In this document: in pieces, positions 45,006 through 53,242 of the stretch
Numbering within the stretch: position 1 is the first letter of the stretch
Layout of the letters: the number at the start of each line of letters is the position of its first letter
From: Agromyces sp. CF514
Lineage (GTDB): Bacteria > Actinomycetota > Actinomycetes > Actinomycetales > Microbacteriaceae
Reading direction: 5' to 3'
NCBI RefSeq assembly: GCF_900113185.1
Contig: NZ_FOZD01000002.1
Span: 744,001-808,000, forward strand
DNA: 64,000 bases
Position numbers and translations under genes: made by a program
The notes under the pieces: generated by a model
The model's input: only the letters and a program-made list of their open reading frames with translations
Databases searched by the model: none
What the model was told of the DNA's origin: nothing

Positions 45006-45992
45006 TCAGGCCGGCTGCGCGACGAGTCGCTCGTCGGCCGACGAGGGCCGCCCGCCGAACACCCGGCGGTAGGCCGTCGGGGTGGTCTGCAGCACCTTCA
45101 CGAAGTGGTGGCGCATGACCGCGGCCGCACCGAACCCGGTCTCGCGCGCGATCTCCTCGAGCGGGAGGTCGGTCTCCTCGAGGAGCTGCTGCGCGCGCAG
45201 GAGGCGCTGGCGGTTGAGCCAGGCGTTGGGCGTCGTGCCCGTCTCGGCGCGGAACCGACGTGCGAACGTGCGCGGCGACATGAGCGCCTTGCGGGCGAGC
45301 AGGTCGACCGTGAGGTCCTCGTCGAGGTGCTCGAGCATCCAGGCGGTGACCGTCGCGAACGAGTCGGTGCGGCATTCGGGCACCGGGGTCTGGATGAACT
45401 GCGACTGGCCGCCGTCGCGCTGCGGGGGCACGACCATGCGCCGCGCGACGATGTTCGCGGCGGCCGCGCCGAGCTCGGTGCGCACGATGTGCAGCGCGGC
45501 ATCGATGCCCGCGGCCGTGCCGGCGCCGGTCACGACCTTCTCGTCCTGCACGAAGAGCACGTCGGGATCGACGACCGTGTCGGGGAAGGTCTCGGCCATG
45601 AGGTCGGTGTACATCCAGTGCGTGGTCGCACGGCGACCAGCCAGCACGCCGGCGTGGCCCAGCGTGAACGCGCCGGAGCAGACCGAGAGCACCCAGGCGC
45701 CGCGGGCGACGGCCTGGCGGATGACGTCGAGCACGCGCTCGTCGGGCTCGCTGCCGATGAGGGAGGCGGGCACGGCCACGAGGTCGGCCTCGTAGGCGAA
45801 GGAGAGGTCCTCGTGCACGACGACGTCGAAGCCGAGCTTCGTCGAGATGGGGCCGGGGTCGGCGGCGACGACGTGGAAGTCGAACGTCGGCCCGCCCTGC
45901 GCGGAGCGGTCGATGCCGAACACCTCGCACACGACGCCGAACTCGAAGGGCGCCATCTGGTCGAGGGCGATGCAGGCGACGGATCTGAGCAC
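45006..45992 (-). CDS. GlxA-family transcriptional regulator (DJ-1/PfpI + AraC HTH)
   Basis: 328 residues. The N-terminal domain (about 1-175) is a DJ-1/PfpI amidase-like fold with VLSVCSGAFTLGHAGVLAGRRATTHW (nucleophile-elbow cysteine in CSGAF). The C-terminal AraC DNA-binding domain (about 220-320) has LLARKALMSPRTFARRFRAETG, PNAWLNRQRLLRAQQLLEET and LEEIARETGFGAAAVMRHHF. AdpA of Streptomyces has the same layout. The 82-base gap to the next gene is packed with GGCAG boxes and may be its own operator. Confidence 0.93.
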   Translation of the reverse strand: MLRSVACIALDQMAPFEFGVVCEVFGIDRSAQGGPTFDFHVVAADPGPISTKLGFDVVVHEDLSFAYEADLVAVPASLIGSEPDERVLDVIRQAVARGAWVLSVCSGAFTLGHAGVLAGRRATTHWMYTDLMAETFPDTVVDPDVLFVQDEKVVTGAGTAAGIDAALHIVRTELGAAAANIVARRMVVPPQRDGGQSQFIQTPVPECRTDSFATVTAWMLEHLDEDLTVDLLARKALMSPRTFARRFRAETGTTPNAWLNRQRLLRAQQLLEETDLPLEEIARETGFGAAAVMRHHFVKVLQTTPTAYRRVFGGRPSSADERLVAQPA

Positions 45993-46002
45993 GAGGCCTC
46001 CT

Positions 46003-46075
46003 TGGCAGAAAGTGGTCGGTAGTTGTCAACACTGCCACTGTCGGCAGGATATGACAAGAGCGAGACTTTCTGCCA
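46003..46075. promoter_or_regulatory. Nested inverted repeats: four GGCAG boxes
   Basis: Outer pair: TGGCAGAAAGT at 46003-46013 and its exact complement at 46065-46075. Inner pair: TTGTCA (46023-46028) / TGACAA (46052-46057), and CTGCC (46032-46036) / GGCAG (46043-46047). All are centred at 46039-46040. The boxes fit spaced half-sites for a dimeric AraC-type regulator such as the adjacent gene product. Confidence 0.55.
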
Positions 46076-46215
46076 TGACCATTCTCCTGATCCTCACCAT
46101 CGCCGCGCTGGCCGTCTGGGCGGTCGCCGGAGCAGCACTCTCGGCCTCGCGCGACGGCTACCACCGCCTCGACGCACGCGACGCGTCCCGCAGAACCCCC
46201 GTTAGCATCGACTGA
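46075..46215 (+). CDS. Small single-pass membrane protein
   Basis: 46 residues: a hydrophobic N-terminal helix (ILLILTIAALAVWAVAGAAL) then a charged tail ending RRTPVSID. No known family. The ATG at 46075 is used; an in-frame ATG at 46051 adds eight residues but lies inside the GGCAG box region. It is divergent from the GlxA-type regulator, 35 bases before galE, so it is a candidate target of that regulator. Confidence 0.55.
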   Translation: MTILLILTIAALAVWAVAGAALSASRDGYHRLDARDASRRTPVSID

Positions 46216-46250
46216 GGCCTGCCGACCGGGCGCGCCCGGAAAGGCAGGAC

Positions 46251-47219
46251 ATGAGCTGGCTCGTCACCGGAGGCGCCGGGTACATCGGAGCGCACGTCGT
46301 ACGCGCGTTCCGCGCGCAGGGCATCGACGCGGTCGTGATCGACGACCTCTCCTCCGGCAAGGAGGCGTTCGTGCCCCACGGCGTCCCGCTCGTGCGCGGC
46401 TCGATCCTCGACGGCGCGCTCCTCGAGCAGGCCATGTCCGACCACGGCGTGCAGGGCGTCGTGCACCTCGCGGGCTTCAAGTACGCGGGCGTGTCCGTGA
46501 ACCGGCCGCTGCACACCTACGAGCAGAACGTGACGGGCACGGCGACCCTCCTCGCGGCGATGGCGAACTCGGGCGTCGACCGCCTGGTGTTCTCGTCGAG
46601 CGCGGCGGTCTACGGCACGCCCGACGTCGACCTCGTGACCGAGTCGACCCCGAAGCACCCCGAGTCGCCCTACGGCGAGTCCAAGCTCATCGGCGAATGG
46701 CTCATCGCCGACCAGGCGAAGGCGGCGGGGCTCCGCCACACCAGCCTGCGGTACTTCAACGTCGTCGGCTCCGGTTCGACCGACGTCTACGACGCGAGCC
46801 CGCACAACCTGTTCCCGCTCGTGTTCGACGCGCTGCTCGAGGGGCGCACCCCTCGCATCAACGGCACCGACTACCCGACGCCCGACGGCACGTGCGTGCG
46901 CGACTACATCCACGTCGCCGACCTCGCCGAGGCGCACGTCGTCGCGGCGAGGCGGCTCGACGCGGGCGAGCCCCTCGAGCCCGTCTACAACCTCGGCTCG
47001 GGCGACGGCGTCTCGGTCGGCGAGATCATGACCGCGGTCGCCGACGCGACGGGCATCTCGTTCGTCCCGGATGTCGCGCCCCGCCGCACCGGCGACCCCG
47101 CCCGGATCGTCGCCTCCGGCGAGCTCGCCGCGCGCGATCTCGACTGGCGCATGCGGCATTCGCTCGCCGACATGGTGACGAGCGCATGGGAGGCACGCCG
47201 GGCGGCGACCGACGCGTAG
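46251..47219 (+). CDS. galE: UDP-glucose 4-epimerase (GalE)
   Basis: Interconverts UDP-glucose and UDP-galactose. The 322-residue enzyme has WLVTGGAGYIGAHVVRAF, VVIDDLSSGKEAF, HLAGFKYAGVSVNRP, FSSSAAVYGTP, the YxxxK site in SPYGESKLIGEWL and RYFNVVGSG. The C-terminal GDGTCVRDYIHVADLAEAHV is typical. AGGCAGG lies upstream of the ATG. It gives UDP-galactose for the glycan locus. Confidence 0.95.
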   Translation: MSWLVTGGAGYIGAHVVRAFRAQGIDAVVIDDLSSGKEAFVPHGVPLVRGSILDGALLEQAMSDHGVQGVVHLAGFKYAGVSVNRPLHTYEQNVTGTATLLAAMANSGVDRLVFSSSAAVYGTPDVDLVTESTPKHPESPYGESKLIGEWLIADQAKAAGLRHTSLRYFNVVGSGSTDVYDASPHNLFPLVFDALLEGRTPRINGTDYPTPDGTCVRDYIHVADLAEAHVVAARRLDAGEPLEPVYNLGSGDGVSVGEIMTAVADATGISFVPDVAPRRTGDPARIVASGELAARDLDWRMRHSLADMVTSAWEARRAATDA

Positions 47220-47332
47220 GCGCCGACGCGCGACATCCGCCCTGCGCTCAGATCACAACTCTCCAACGCCCTCGGCGTGTCGATCGCGTGTCGAAGCCTC
47301 GACGCCCGATCGAGGGTTTACGATCTGCGACT

Positions 47333-47360
47333 TGACTCTCGCGAACTACACCGGTGTAAT
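47333..47360 (+). promoter_or_regulatory. whiB promoter overlapped by a 12-base palindrome
   Basis: TTGACT (47333-47338), 16 bases, TGTAAT (47355-47360), a near-consensus promoter. The perfect palindrome TACACCGGTGTA (47347-47358) fills the spacer and overlaps the -10. A protein binding there would block the promoter. Confidence 0.6.
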
Positions 47361-47410
47361 TGGTCATGACACACCCTCTGGGTGGTCGGTACAACTGGGT
47401 GGGAGACGAT

Positions 47411-47731
47411 ATGAGCAATCCTGAATATCGTTCTGGAGTACCTGACGATTGGTTCGTCGATCCGGTTCGGCTCGGCGTTCCTGGGGTTCGTCCGGGAGCC
47501 GGCGACGACAATCCGCTGGCATGGCAGAGCGACGCACTGTGCGCGCAGACCGATCCGGAGGCGTTCTTCCCTGAGAAGGGCGGTTCCACGCGCGACGCGA
47601 AGAAGATCTGCACGGGCTGCGAGGTCCGGGCGCAGTGCCTCGAATACGCGTTGGGCAACGATGAGCGGTTCGGCATCTGGGGCGGACTGTCCGAACGCGA
47701 ACGCCGCAAGCTCCGCAAACGGGCGGTCTGA
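47411..47731 (+). CDS. whiB: WhiB-family iron-sulfur transcriptional regulator (WhiB2/WhmD type)
   Basis: 106 residues from the ATG at 47411 (GGGAG upstream). The four cysteines that hold the [4Fe-4S] cluster are in ALCAQTDPEAFFPEKGG, ICTGCEVRAQC, and the GIWGGLSERERRKLRKRA turn and basic DNA-binding tail follow. FFPEKGGSTR is typical of the WhiB2/WhmD branch, needed for division and septation in mycobacteria. The 191-base upstream gap has a strong promoter with an embedded palindrome. A terminator follows. Confidence 0.94.
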   Translation: MSNPEYRSGVPDDWFVDPVRLGVPGVRPGAGDDNPLAWQSDALCAQTDPEAFFPEKGGSTRDAKKICTGCEVRAQCLEYALGNDERFGIWGGLSERERRKLRKRAV

Positions 47732-47737
47732 GCGAAC

Positions 47738-47770
47738 ACGCGCCGTCACCTCTCGAAGGTGACGGCGCGT
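47738..47770. terminator. Terminator of whiB
   Basis: 14-base perfect stem (47738-47751 with 47757-47770) and a 5-base loop CTCGA, directly after the whiB stop and followed by T/G-rich TCGTCGTG. Confidence 0.88.
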
Positions 47771-47840
47771 TCGTCGTGTGAGGCCCGAATCGGATTCGGG
47801 GCGCGCCCGCGCAGTTCCGGATCCCGCGCATCGCGCCGCC

Positions 47841-47846
47841 TAGGCT
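47841..47846 (+). promoter_or_regulatory. Leaderless -10 of the giant glycosyltransferase gene
   Basis: TAGGCT seven bases before the ATG at 47854. Confidence 0.5.
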
Positions 47847-47853
47847 GTCCCCG

Positions 47854-50800
47854 ATGTTCCCCAGAGTCACCGCCGTCCTCGTCGCTCGCCACGGCGGCGA
47901 CCGCCTACGGCACACGTTGGACGCCGTCCGTGCGCAGGGCCGACGGCCCGATGCGCTCGTCATCGTGCTCACGAAGCCCGAGGGCGACGCGCGCGAGATC
48001 GCCGCCTCCGCCGGCGCGACGCACCTCGTCGAGTCGAACGAGGCCCTGTCGTTCGGCGAGGCCGTGCGGGCAGGGGAGCGCGTGCTCGAGCCTCCGGCCG
48101 ACGAGGCCGACGCCCTGTGGCTGCTCGCCGAGGACTCGGCTCCCGAGCCCGACGTGCTCGAGGCGCTGCTCGCGACGCTCGTCAACGGCCGCTCGATCGC
48201 CGTCGCCGGGCCCAAGCTCGTGCGCTGGGACGCGCCCGACCGGCTCGTGGGCCTCGGCCGCACCATGACGCGACTCGGCCGATCGGTGCCCGTCGTGCCG
48301 GAGGAACTCGACCAGGGGCAGCACGACGACCAGAGCGACGTGCTCGGGCTCGACCCCGCCGGCCTCCTCGTACGCCATCAGGTCTGGCAGGCGCTCGACG
48401 GATTCGACCCCGCGCTCCCGGTCGTCGACGACGGACTCGACCTCGGCGTCCGGGCGCGCCTCGCCGGACACCGGGTCGTGGTGGTGCCGCAGGCCCGCAT
48501 GCGCTTCGCGCGCGACGGCATCGCGGGCCCGCAGGCCGGCGACCGCGCATCATCCCGCCGCCGCACCGACCGGCTCGCACGCGCCGCCGCGCTGCATCGA
48601 CGGCTCGCGTACGCGCCCGCGGCCGCGGTCCCGCTGCACTGGCTCACGTTCCTCCCGCTGGCGCTGCTGCGGTCCGTGGTGGCACTGCTCGGAAAACGCC
48701 CCGGCGCGATCCCCGGCGAGTTCGCTGCGGCCTTCGCCACGATGTTCGGCGGCATGCGGGTGCCCAGGTCCCGACGCGTCCTCGCGTCGGCGAAGACCAC
48801 GGGCTGGTCGGCCGTCGCCCCCCTGCGCCTGCAGCCCGACGAGGCGCGCCGACGCCGCGAGGCGGCCGCCGAGGAACGCCGCATCCGCGCTCGTGGCCGC
48901 ACCGACGACGTGGCGTTCATCGGCACGGGCGGCGGCTGGGTGCTGCTCGTGTCCGCCGTGGCATCCGTCGTGCTGTTCTCCTGGTTGCTGGGTGCGGGCG
49001 GAGTCGGCGGCGGAGGACTGCTGCCGCTCTCGAACGGCCTCGCCGAACTGTGGCGCAACGCGGCCTACGGCTGGCGCGACATCGGAGCCGGGTTCGTCGG
49101 TGCCGCCGATCCGTTCGCCGGACTGCTGGCCGTGCTCGGATCGATCACGTTCTGGGCGCCCTCCGTCGCGCTCGTCGGCGTCTGGCTGCTCGCGTTGCCC
49201 GCCGCCGCCCTCGGCGCCTGGTTCGCCGCGTCGAGGCTGACCGAACGCGGCTGGGTGCGCGCGCTCGCCGCCGTGGTCTGGATGCTCGCCCCGATGTTCC
49301 TCACCGCGCTCGCCGACGGCCGACCCGGTGCCGTGCTCGCGCACGTGCTGCTCGGCTGGCTCGCGTTCGCGATGCTCGGGGCCGCCAGGTCGTGGTCGGC
49401 GGCGGCGACCGCATCGCTGCTGTTCGCCGCCGTGATCGCCGTGGCCCCGAGCCTGACGCCCGCACTGCTGCTCGGCTGGATCGTCGCTCTGGCGACGAGC
49501 GGTCGCGCGGCGGTGCGCTTCGCCTGGCTTCCGGTGCCGGCCCTCGCACTCGCGCTCCCGCTCGTGTTCGGGCAGGTCTCCCGGGGCACGCCGCTCGGCC
49601 TGCTGGCCGATCCCGGTCTCCCGGTCGGCAGCACGGCGCCGACCCCCTGGGAGCTCGCGCTGGGCCTGCCCCAGGCCGGCTGGGGAGGCTGGCCCGACGC
49701 CGTCGCGTCGATCCCGGCGCTCGCGGGCCTCGATGCGCGCACCCTCGCGTTGGTGTTGTCGGGCCTGCTCGTGCCGCTCCTGCTCGTCGCCCTCGGCGCG
49801 TTCTTCGCGCGCGGGATCCGCACGGTGCTCCTCGCCGTCGTGACCGCGATCGCGGGCTTCGCGACCGCGTTCGCCGCGACGCTGCTCTCGGTCGCGACCG
49901 CGGGTTCCGAGTCGGTCGCGATCTGGGCGGGCGCCGGGCTCAGCCTCGCCTGGCTGGGCGTGCTGGTCGCGGTCGTGGTGGGCGCCGACGCGCTCCGCCG
50001 CTTCCGCGGCTGGGTGGTCGCGGTGCTGACGGTCTGCGCGGTCGTCGCCGTGATGCCCACGCTCGGAGCGCTCGCGACGGGTTCCGCCGTCGTCGGTCCC
50101 GCGGCCGAGCGTTCGGTGCCCGCGTACGTGGTCGCCGAAGCCGACGCCGACCCCCGCGTCACGACGCTCCGCATGCAGCCCCTCGCCGACGGAAGCCTCC
50201 GCGCAACGCTCGTGCACGGACTCGGCGAGACCCTCGACGACCAGTCGACGCTCGCGCAGACCCGTACCGAGCTCACCGACGACGAGCGCGAGATCGCCGA
50301 CATCGCTGGCAACCTCGCCAGCCGCAGCGGGTTCGACGCCGACGCCGCGGTCAGCGAGTACGGCATCTCGTTCGTGCTGCTCGCAACGGTCACTGACGAC
50401 ACCGACGCCATCGCCGAGCGTGCCCGTGTCGCCCTCGACGGCAACGCTGCGCTCACGCCGGTCGGCGACACCGACTACGGGACGCTGTGGCGCTTCGTCG
50501 ACGCGGAACCGGATGCCGCGGCCGCCCAGATCCCGGCCGACACCGGTTGGGCGGGCGCGGTCATCACCGGCGTGCAGCTCCTCGTGCTGCTCGTGACGCT
50601 GCTGCTGTCGATCCCGACCGGTGCGGGGCGGGAGGTGGATCGGCGGCCCCAGCGTGCGGCGCGTGCGCGGCGCACGAAGCGCGAGGCCGCCGCGCCGCCG
50701 GAGCCGGGCGAGCAGGCGTCCGGGTTGGAGACCGACACGGGCTCGGAGCCCGATGCCGTGGACGAGCGCGAAGCGGATCCAGAACGGGGGACCGAGCCGA

Positions 50801-51051
50801 ACGCCGAGGTCGGGCCGGAACTGGCCGAGCCGGAAGCGAGCGGGCCGGAAGCGACCGACCCCGAACTGACCGGACCCGAAGTGACCGAGCCCGAACGGAC
50901 CGGGCCCGAAGCGAGCGACCCGGAAATAACCGAGCCTGCCGCCGAGCCTTCGGCACCCGACCGCTCGAGCCCCGAGTCCGACTCCCGAGTCGAGCCCGAG
51001 GCAGGACCAACCGACCGACCCGATGCAGGGGAGGCCCCCGATGCCCGTTGA
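47854..51051 (+). CDS. Giant membrane glycosyltransferase, GT2 plus multi-pass domain
   Basis: 1065 residues. Residues 1-230 form a GT2-like domain (VTAVLVARHGGDRLRHTLDAV, LLAEDSAPEPDVLEAL, LLVRHQVWQALDGFDP, DDGLDLGVRARLAGH); the metal site is altered to EDS. Residues 250-760 hold about a dozen membrane segments, then an outer domain (about 765-895) and one last helix. The C-terminus (about 910-1065) is an acidic, disordered tail with eight E-x-x-x-P pentapeptides (bases 50818-50937). This protein sits next to whiB and DUF5719 genes in other actinobacteria too. It probably extends a cell-wall glycan outside the membrane. Confidence 0.83.
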   Translation: MFPRVTAVLVARHGGDRLRHTLDAVRAQGRRPDALVIVLTKPEGDAREIAASAGATHLVESNEALSFGEAVRAGERVLEPPADEADALWLLAEDSAPEPDVLEALLATLVNGRSIAVAGPKLVRWDAPDRLVGLGRTMTRLGRSVPVVPEELDQGQHDDQSDVLGLDPAGLLVRHQVWQALDGFDPALPVVDDGLDLGVRARLAGHRVVVVPQARMRFARDGIAGPQAGDRASSRRRTDRLARAAALHRRLAYAPAAAVPLHWLTFLPLALLRSVVALLGKRPGAIPGEFAAAFATMFGGMRVPRSRRVLASAKTTGWSAVAPLRLQPDEARRRREAAAEERRIRARGRTDDVAFIGTGGGWVLLVSAVASVVLFSWLLGAGGVGGGGLLPLSNGLAELWRNAAYGWRDIGAGFVGAADPFAGLLAVLGSITFWAPSVALVGVWLLALPAAALGAWFAASRLTERGWVRALAAVVWMLAPMFLTALADGRPGAVLAHVLLGWLAFAMLGAARSWSAAATASLLFAAVIAVAPSLTPALLLGWIVALATSGRAAVRFAWLPVPALALALPLVFGQVSRGTPLGLLADPGLPVGSTAPTPWELALGLPQAGWGGWPDAVASIPALAGLDARTLALVLSGLLVPLLLVALGAFFARGIRTVLLAVVTAIAGFATAFAATLLSVATAGSESVAIWAGAGLSLAWLGVLVAVVVGADALRRFRGWVVAVLTVCAVVAVMPTLGALATGSAVVGPAAERSVPAYVVAEADADPRVTTLRMQPLADGSLRATLVHGLGETLDDQSTLAQTRTELTDDEREIADIAGNLASRSGFDADAAVSEYGISFVLLATVTDDTDAIAERARVALDGNAALTPVGDTDYGTLWRFVDAEPDAAAAQIPADTGWAGAVITGVQLLVLLVTLLLSIPTGAGREVDRRPQRAARARRTKREAAAPPEPGEQASGLETDTGSEPDAVDEREADPERGTEPNAEVGPELAEPEASGPEATDPELTGPEVTEPERTGPEASDPEITEPAAEPSAPDRSSPESDSRVEPEAGPTDRPDAGEAPDAR
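50818..50937 (+). repeat. Tandem 15-base repeats coding for E-x-(T/S/A)-x-P pentapeptides
   Basis: Eight consecutive units in exact 15-base phase: ELAEP, EASGP, EATDP, ELTGP, then EVTEP, ERTGP, EASDP, EITEP. They lie in the disordered tail of the giant glycosyltransferase. The number may vary between strains. Confidence 0.85.
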
Positions 51052-52498
51052 CCGCAGGAACCTCGTCCGCGCCGGAGTCCGCTCGATCGCGGCCGTCGCG
51101 ACCGCGGCGGTCGCCGTGGGCCTCGTCGGCGCCGCGACCCTCGGCACCTGGCCCTCCTACCGGGTTGAGGCGCCGTCGACGGTGGTGCAACCCCAGGCGG
51201 TCAGCCAGCAGCGCGTCTGCCCCGGACCGATCCTCGCGCTCGGTGCCGACGCGGCCGAGGCGACCGCGATCGACCAGGTCGGCACGGCATCGGTGGTGAC
51301 CGCGACCGAGCCCGACGATGTCGACCTCGGGCTGTCGTGGCTGGCGCTGGCCGACGACCCCGAGGCGGCGGAGGACTCGGGCCCGCTCGTGATCGATGCC
51401 GCGGCCGGTGCGGTGGACGCGGGCATGCTCGCGGGCGCCCAGTCGCAGACCGAGAGCTCGGAGACGATCGGCGGCTTCGTCGCGGCATCCTGCACCGAGG
51501 GCATCGCGGAGTCGTGGCTCGTCGCGGGCGCGACGACGGTCGGCCGCAGCAGCCTCGTGCTGCTCTCGAACGCGAGCGACGTCGCCGCGACCGTCGACGT
51601 GCGGGTGATCGGCGAGGCTGGGCCCGTCGAGGCCCGCTCGGCGATCGGCATCACGGTGCCCGCGAGGACGCAGCGTGTGCTCTCGCTCGCGGGCCTCGCC
51701 CCGAACATCGCGTCGCCCGTCGTGCACGTCACCAGCACGGGCGGTGCGATCGCGGCCTCGCTCGAGCAGTCGGTGGTCGAGGGGCTGACGCCCGCGGGCG
51801 TCGAGATCTCCGGCCCGACGGCGCCCCCCGCCGAATCGCAGGTGATCCCCGGCCTCCTGATCGCGGGCGGCACCGGGGTGCACGCCGACGAGGACCACGC
51901 CGAGGGCGATGCGTTCCCGGCGCTGCGGCTCTACAGCCCGAGCGGCGAGCAGGTCGAGGCGTCCATCTCCGTCGTCCCGATCGGCGGGGGCGCGGGCGAC
52001 TCCATCGACGTCGACCTGCAGGCCGGCAAGGTGAGCGACATCCCGCTCGGCGAGCTGGCGGAGGGCACCTACACCGTGCGCGTCGACGCCGACGGTCCGA
52101 TCGTGGCCGCGGCCCGCTCGACGGTCGCCGCGCCCGCGGACGACGATGCCGGGACGGATGCCGAGGTGCCGGCCGATCTCGCCTGGTTCGCCGCTGCGCA
52201 GCCGCTGCTCGACTCCGCCGTGATCGCGGTCCCCTCGGGGCCGTCGCCGACGCTGCAGCTCGCCGCCGGCACCGATGCGGTCGACGCGGCATCGGTGACC
52301 GTCACGGTCGACGGCGACGAGGTCGAGGTGCCGCCTTCGGGTGCGGTCTCGGTGCCGCTGCAGCGCGGAACGGCGGTGCTCGGAGGCGTCGAGGGCCTGC
52401 GTGCGTCGGTCAAGTTCCTCGGTGCCGACGCGCTCGCCTCGTTCGCGGTCGCCCCGCCGGGGCCGCTCGACTCCCCGATCCGCGTGTATCCGCGCTAG
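51041..52498 (+). CDS. DUF5719-family exported protein
   Basis: 485 residues. A signal-anchor (about 12-35, VATAAVAVGLVGAATLGTW) is followed by a long outer region rich in short beta-type repeats, e.g. SSLVLLSNASDVAATVDVRV, RTQRVLSLAGLAPNIASPVV and ALRLYSPSGEQVEASISVV. No catalytic motif is seen. GGGGAGG six bases before the ATG at 51041 selects this start over the ATG at 51023. It overlaps the glycosyltransferase gene by 11 bases and is probably its partner. Function unknown. Confidence 0.82.
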   Translation: MPVDRRNLVRAGVRSIAAVATAAVAVGLVGAATLGTWPSYRVEAPSTVVQPQAVSQQRVCPGPILALGADAAEATAIDQVGTASVVTATEPDDVDLGLSWLALADDPEAAEDSGPLVIDAAAGAVDAGMLAGAQSQTESSETIGGFVAASCTEGIAESWLVAGATTVGRSSLVLLSNASDVAATVDVRVIGEAGPVEARSAIGITVPARTQRVLSLAGLAPNIASPVVHVTSTGGAIAASLEQSVVEGLTPAGVEISGPTAPPAESQVIPGLLIAGGTGVHADEDHAEGDAFPALRLYSPSGEQVEASISVVPIGGGAGDSIDVDLQAGKVSDIPLGELAEGTYTVRVDADGPIVAAARSTVAAPADDDAGTDAEVPADLAWFAAAQPLLDSAVIAVPSGPSPTLQLAAGTDAVDAASVTVTVDGDEVEVPPSGAVSVPLQRGTAVLGGVEGLRASVKFLGADALASFAVAPPGPLDSPIRVYPR

Positions 52499-52537
52499 AT
52501 CGGGCAGCGCCGATCGGGCGCCCTACCCGTGCGGGGC

Positions 52538-52978
52538 TCAGAGATGGCGGTAGCGACCCGGCGCGAGCTCCCACGGGTCCTTGTCGAGGAATTCGGCGAC
52601 GGCGCGGAATACGCAGCTCTCGATGAGCAGCTTCTCGTCGCGCTCCTCGCCCTCCTGCAGGCGCAGGAAACGCACGATCGGCAACCGGTGGAACGTGATG
52701 CGGCGCTCGTCGTGCGCCACCTTCCAGCGGTCGACGTGATCGCCGTGGATCGCCTCGGCCGGTGCCTGCGTCACCTCGAACACGACGCCGTCGAGCTCGG
52801 GCCAGAGGCCCCGCAGGTACGACGCCGTCGCGGCGACGGTGGCGTCGAAGTCCTCGATGCGCGTCGTGAGCGGCTCGAGGTGGGGACCGGTGACCGCCGA
52901 GCGCATGCCGCGACCGTGCCGATCGCGGGCCAGCCGCCGGGGCGAACGCGGGGTGGCGACACGACGGGATCGGGGCAT
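52538..52978 (-). CDS. Metallopeptidase-family (zincin-like) protein without the zinc motif
   Basis: 146 residues. The basic start RRLARDRHGRGMR and LIESCVFRAVAEFLDKDPWEL place it in the family of mycobacterial Rv3259 (annotated as a metallopeptidase; from memory). The HExxH that defines zincins is not present: the equivalent helix reads IESCV. It is therefore probably not a protease. A TACGAT seven bases before the ATG at 52978 supports that start and a leaderless message; ATG 52987 is possible. Divergent from the DUF3499 gene, as in mycobacteria. Confidence 0.75.
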   Translation of the reverse strand: MPRSRRVATPRSPRRLARDRHGRGMRSAVTGPHLEPLTTRIEDFDATVAATASYLRGLWPELDGVVFEVTQAPAEAIHGDHVDRWKVAHDERRITFHRLPIVRFLRLQEGEERDEKLLIESCVFRAVAEFLDKDPWELAPGRYRHL

Positions 52979-52985
52979 GCCCTCC

Positions 52986-53014
52986 ATCGTAATGTCCGGC
53001 TGCGTCGCTACCAT
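52986..53014. promoter_or_regulatory. Divergent leaderless promoters
   Basis: Minus strand TACGAT (52991-52986), seven bases before the ATG at 52978. Plus strand TACCAT (53009-53014), nine bases before the ATG at 53024. The gap of 45 bases between start codons must hold both. Confidence 0.45.
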
Positions 53015-53023
53015 GGTCGAGCC

Positions 53024-53242
53024 ATGAAGAGACGATGTTCGCGCACCGCGTGCCCCGCCGAGGCGGTCGCGACCCTGACCTTCGACTACGCCGACTCGAT
53101 GGCCGTGCTCGGCCCGCTGTCGGCGACCCCCGAGCCCCACGGCTACGACCTCTGCGCCATCCACGCCGATCGCACCTCTGCACCGGTGGGCTGGCAGGTT
53201 GTTCGATATGTCACGCCCGGTCGGGTAGATTCCACCGCATGA
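53024..53242 (+). CDS. DUF3499-family small protein
   Basis: 72 residues. The family signature is at the N-terminus: MKRRCSRTACPAEAVATLTF, with the later DLCAIHADRTSAP. Three cysteines and a histidine (CSRTAC and CAIH) could bind a metal such as zinc. The stop overlaps the manB start (ATGA at 53239-53242), so it is coupled to manB. The family always travels with manB and the degenerate metallopeptidase in actinobacteria. Function unknown. Confidence 0.87.
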   Translation: MKRRCSRTACPAEAVATLTFDYADSMAVLGPLSATPEPHGYDLCAIHADRTSAPVGWQVVRYVTPGRVDSTA

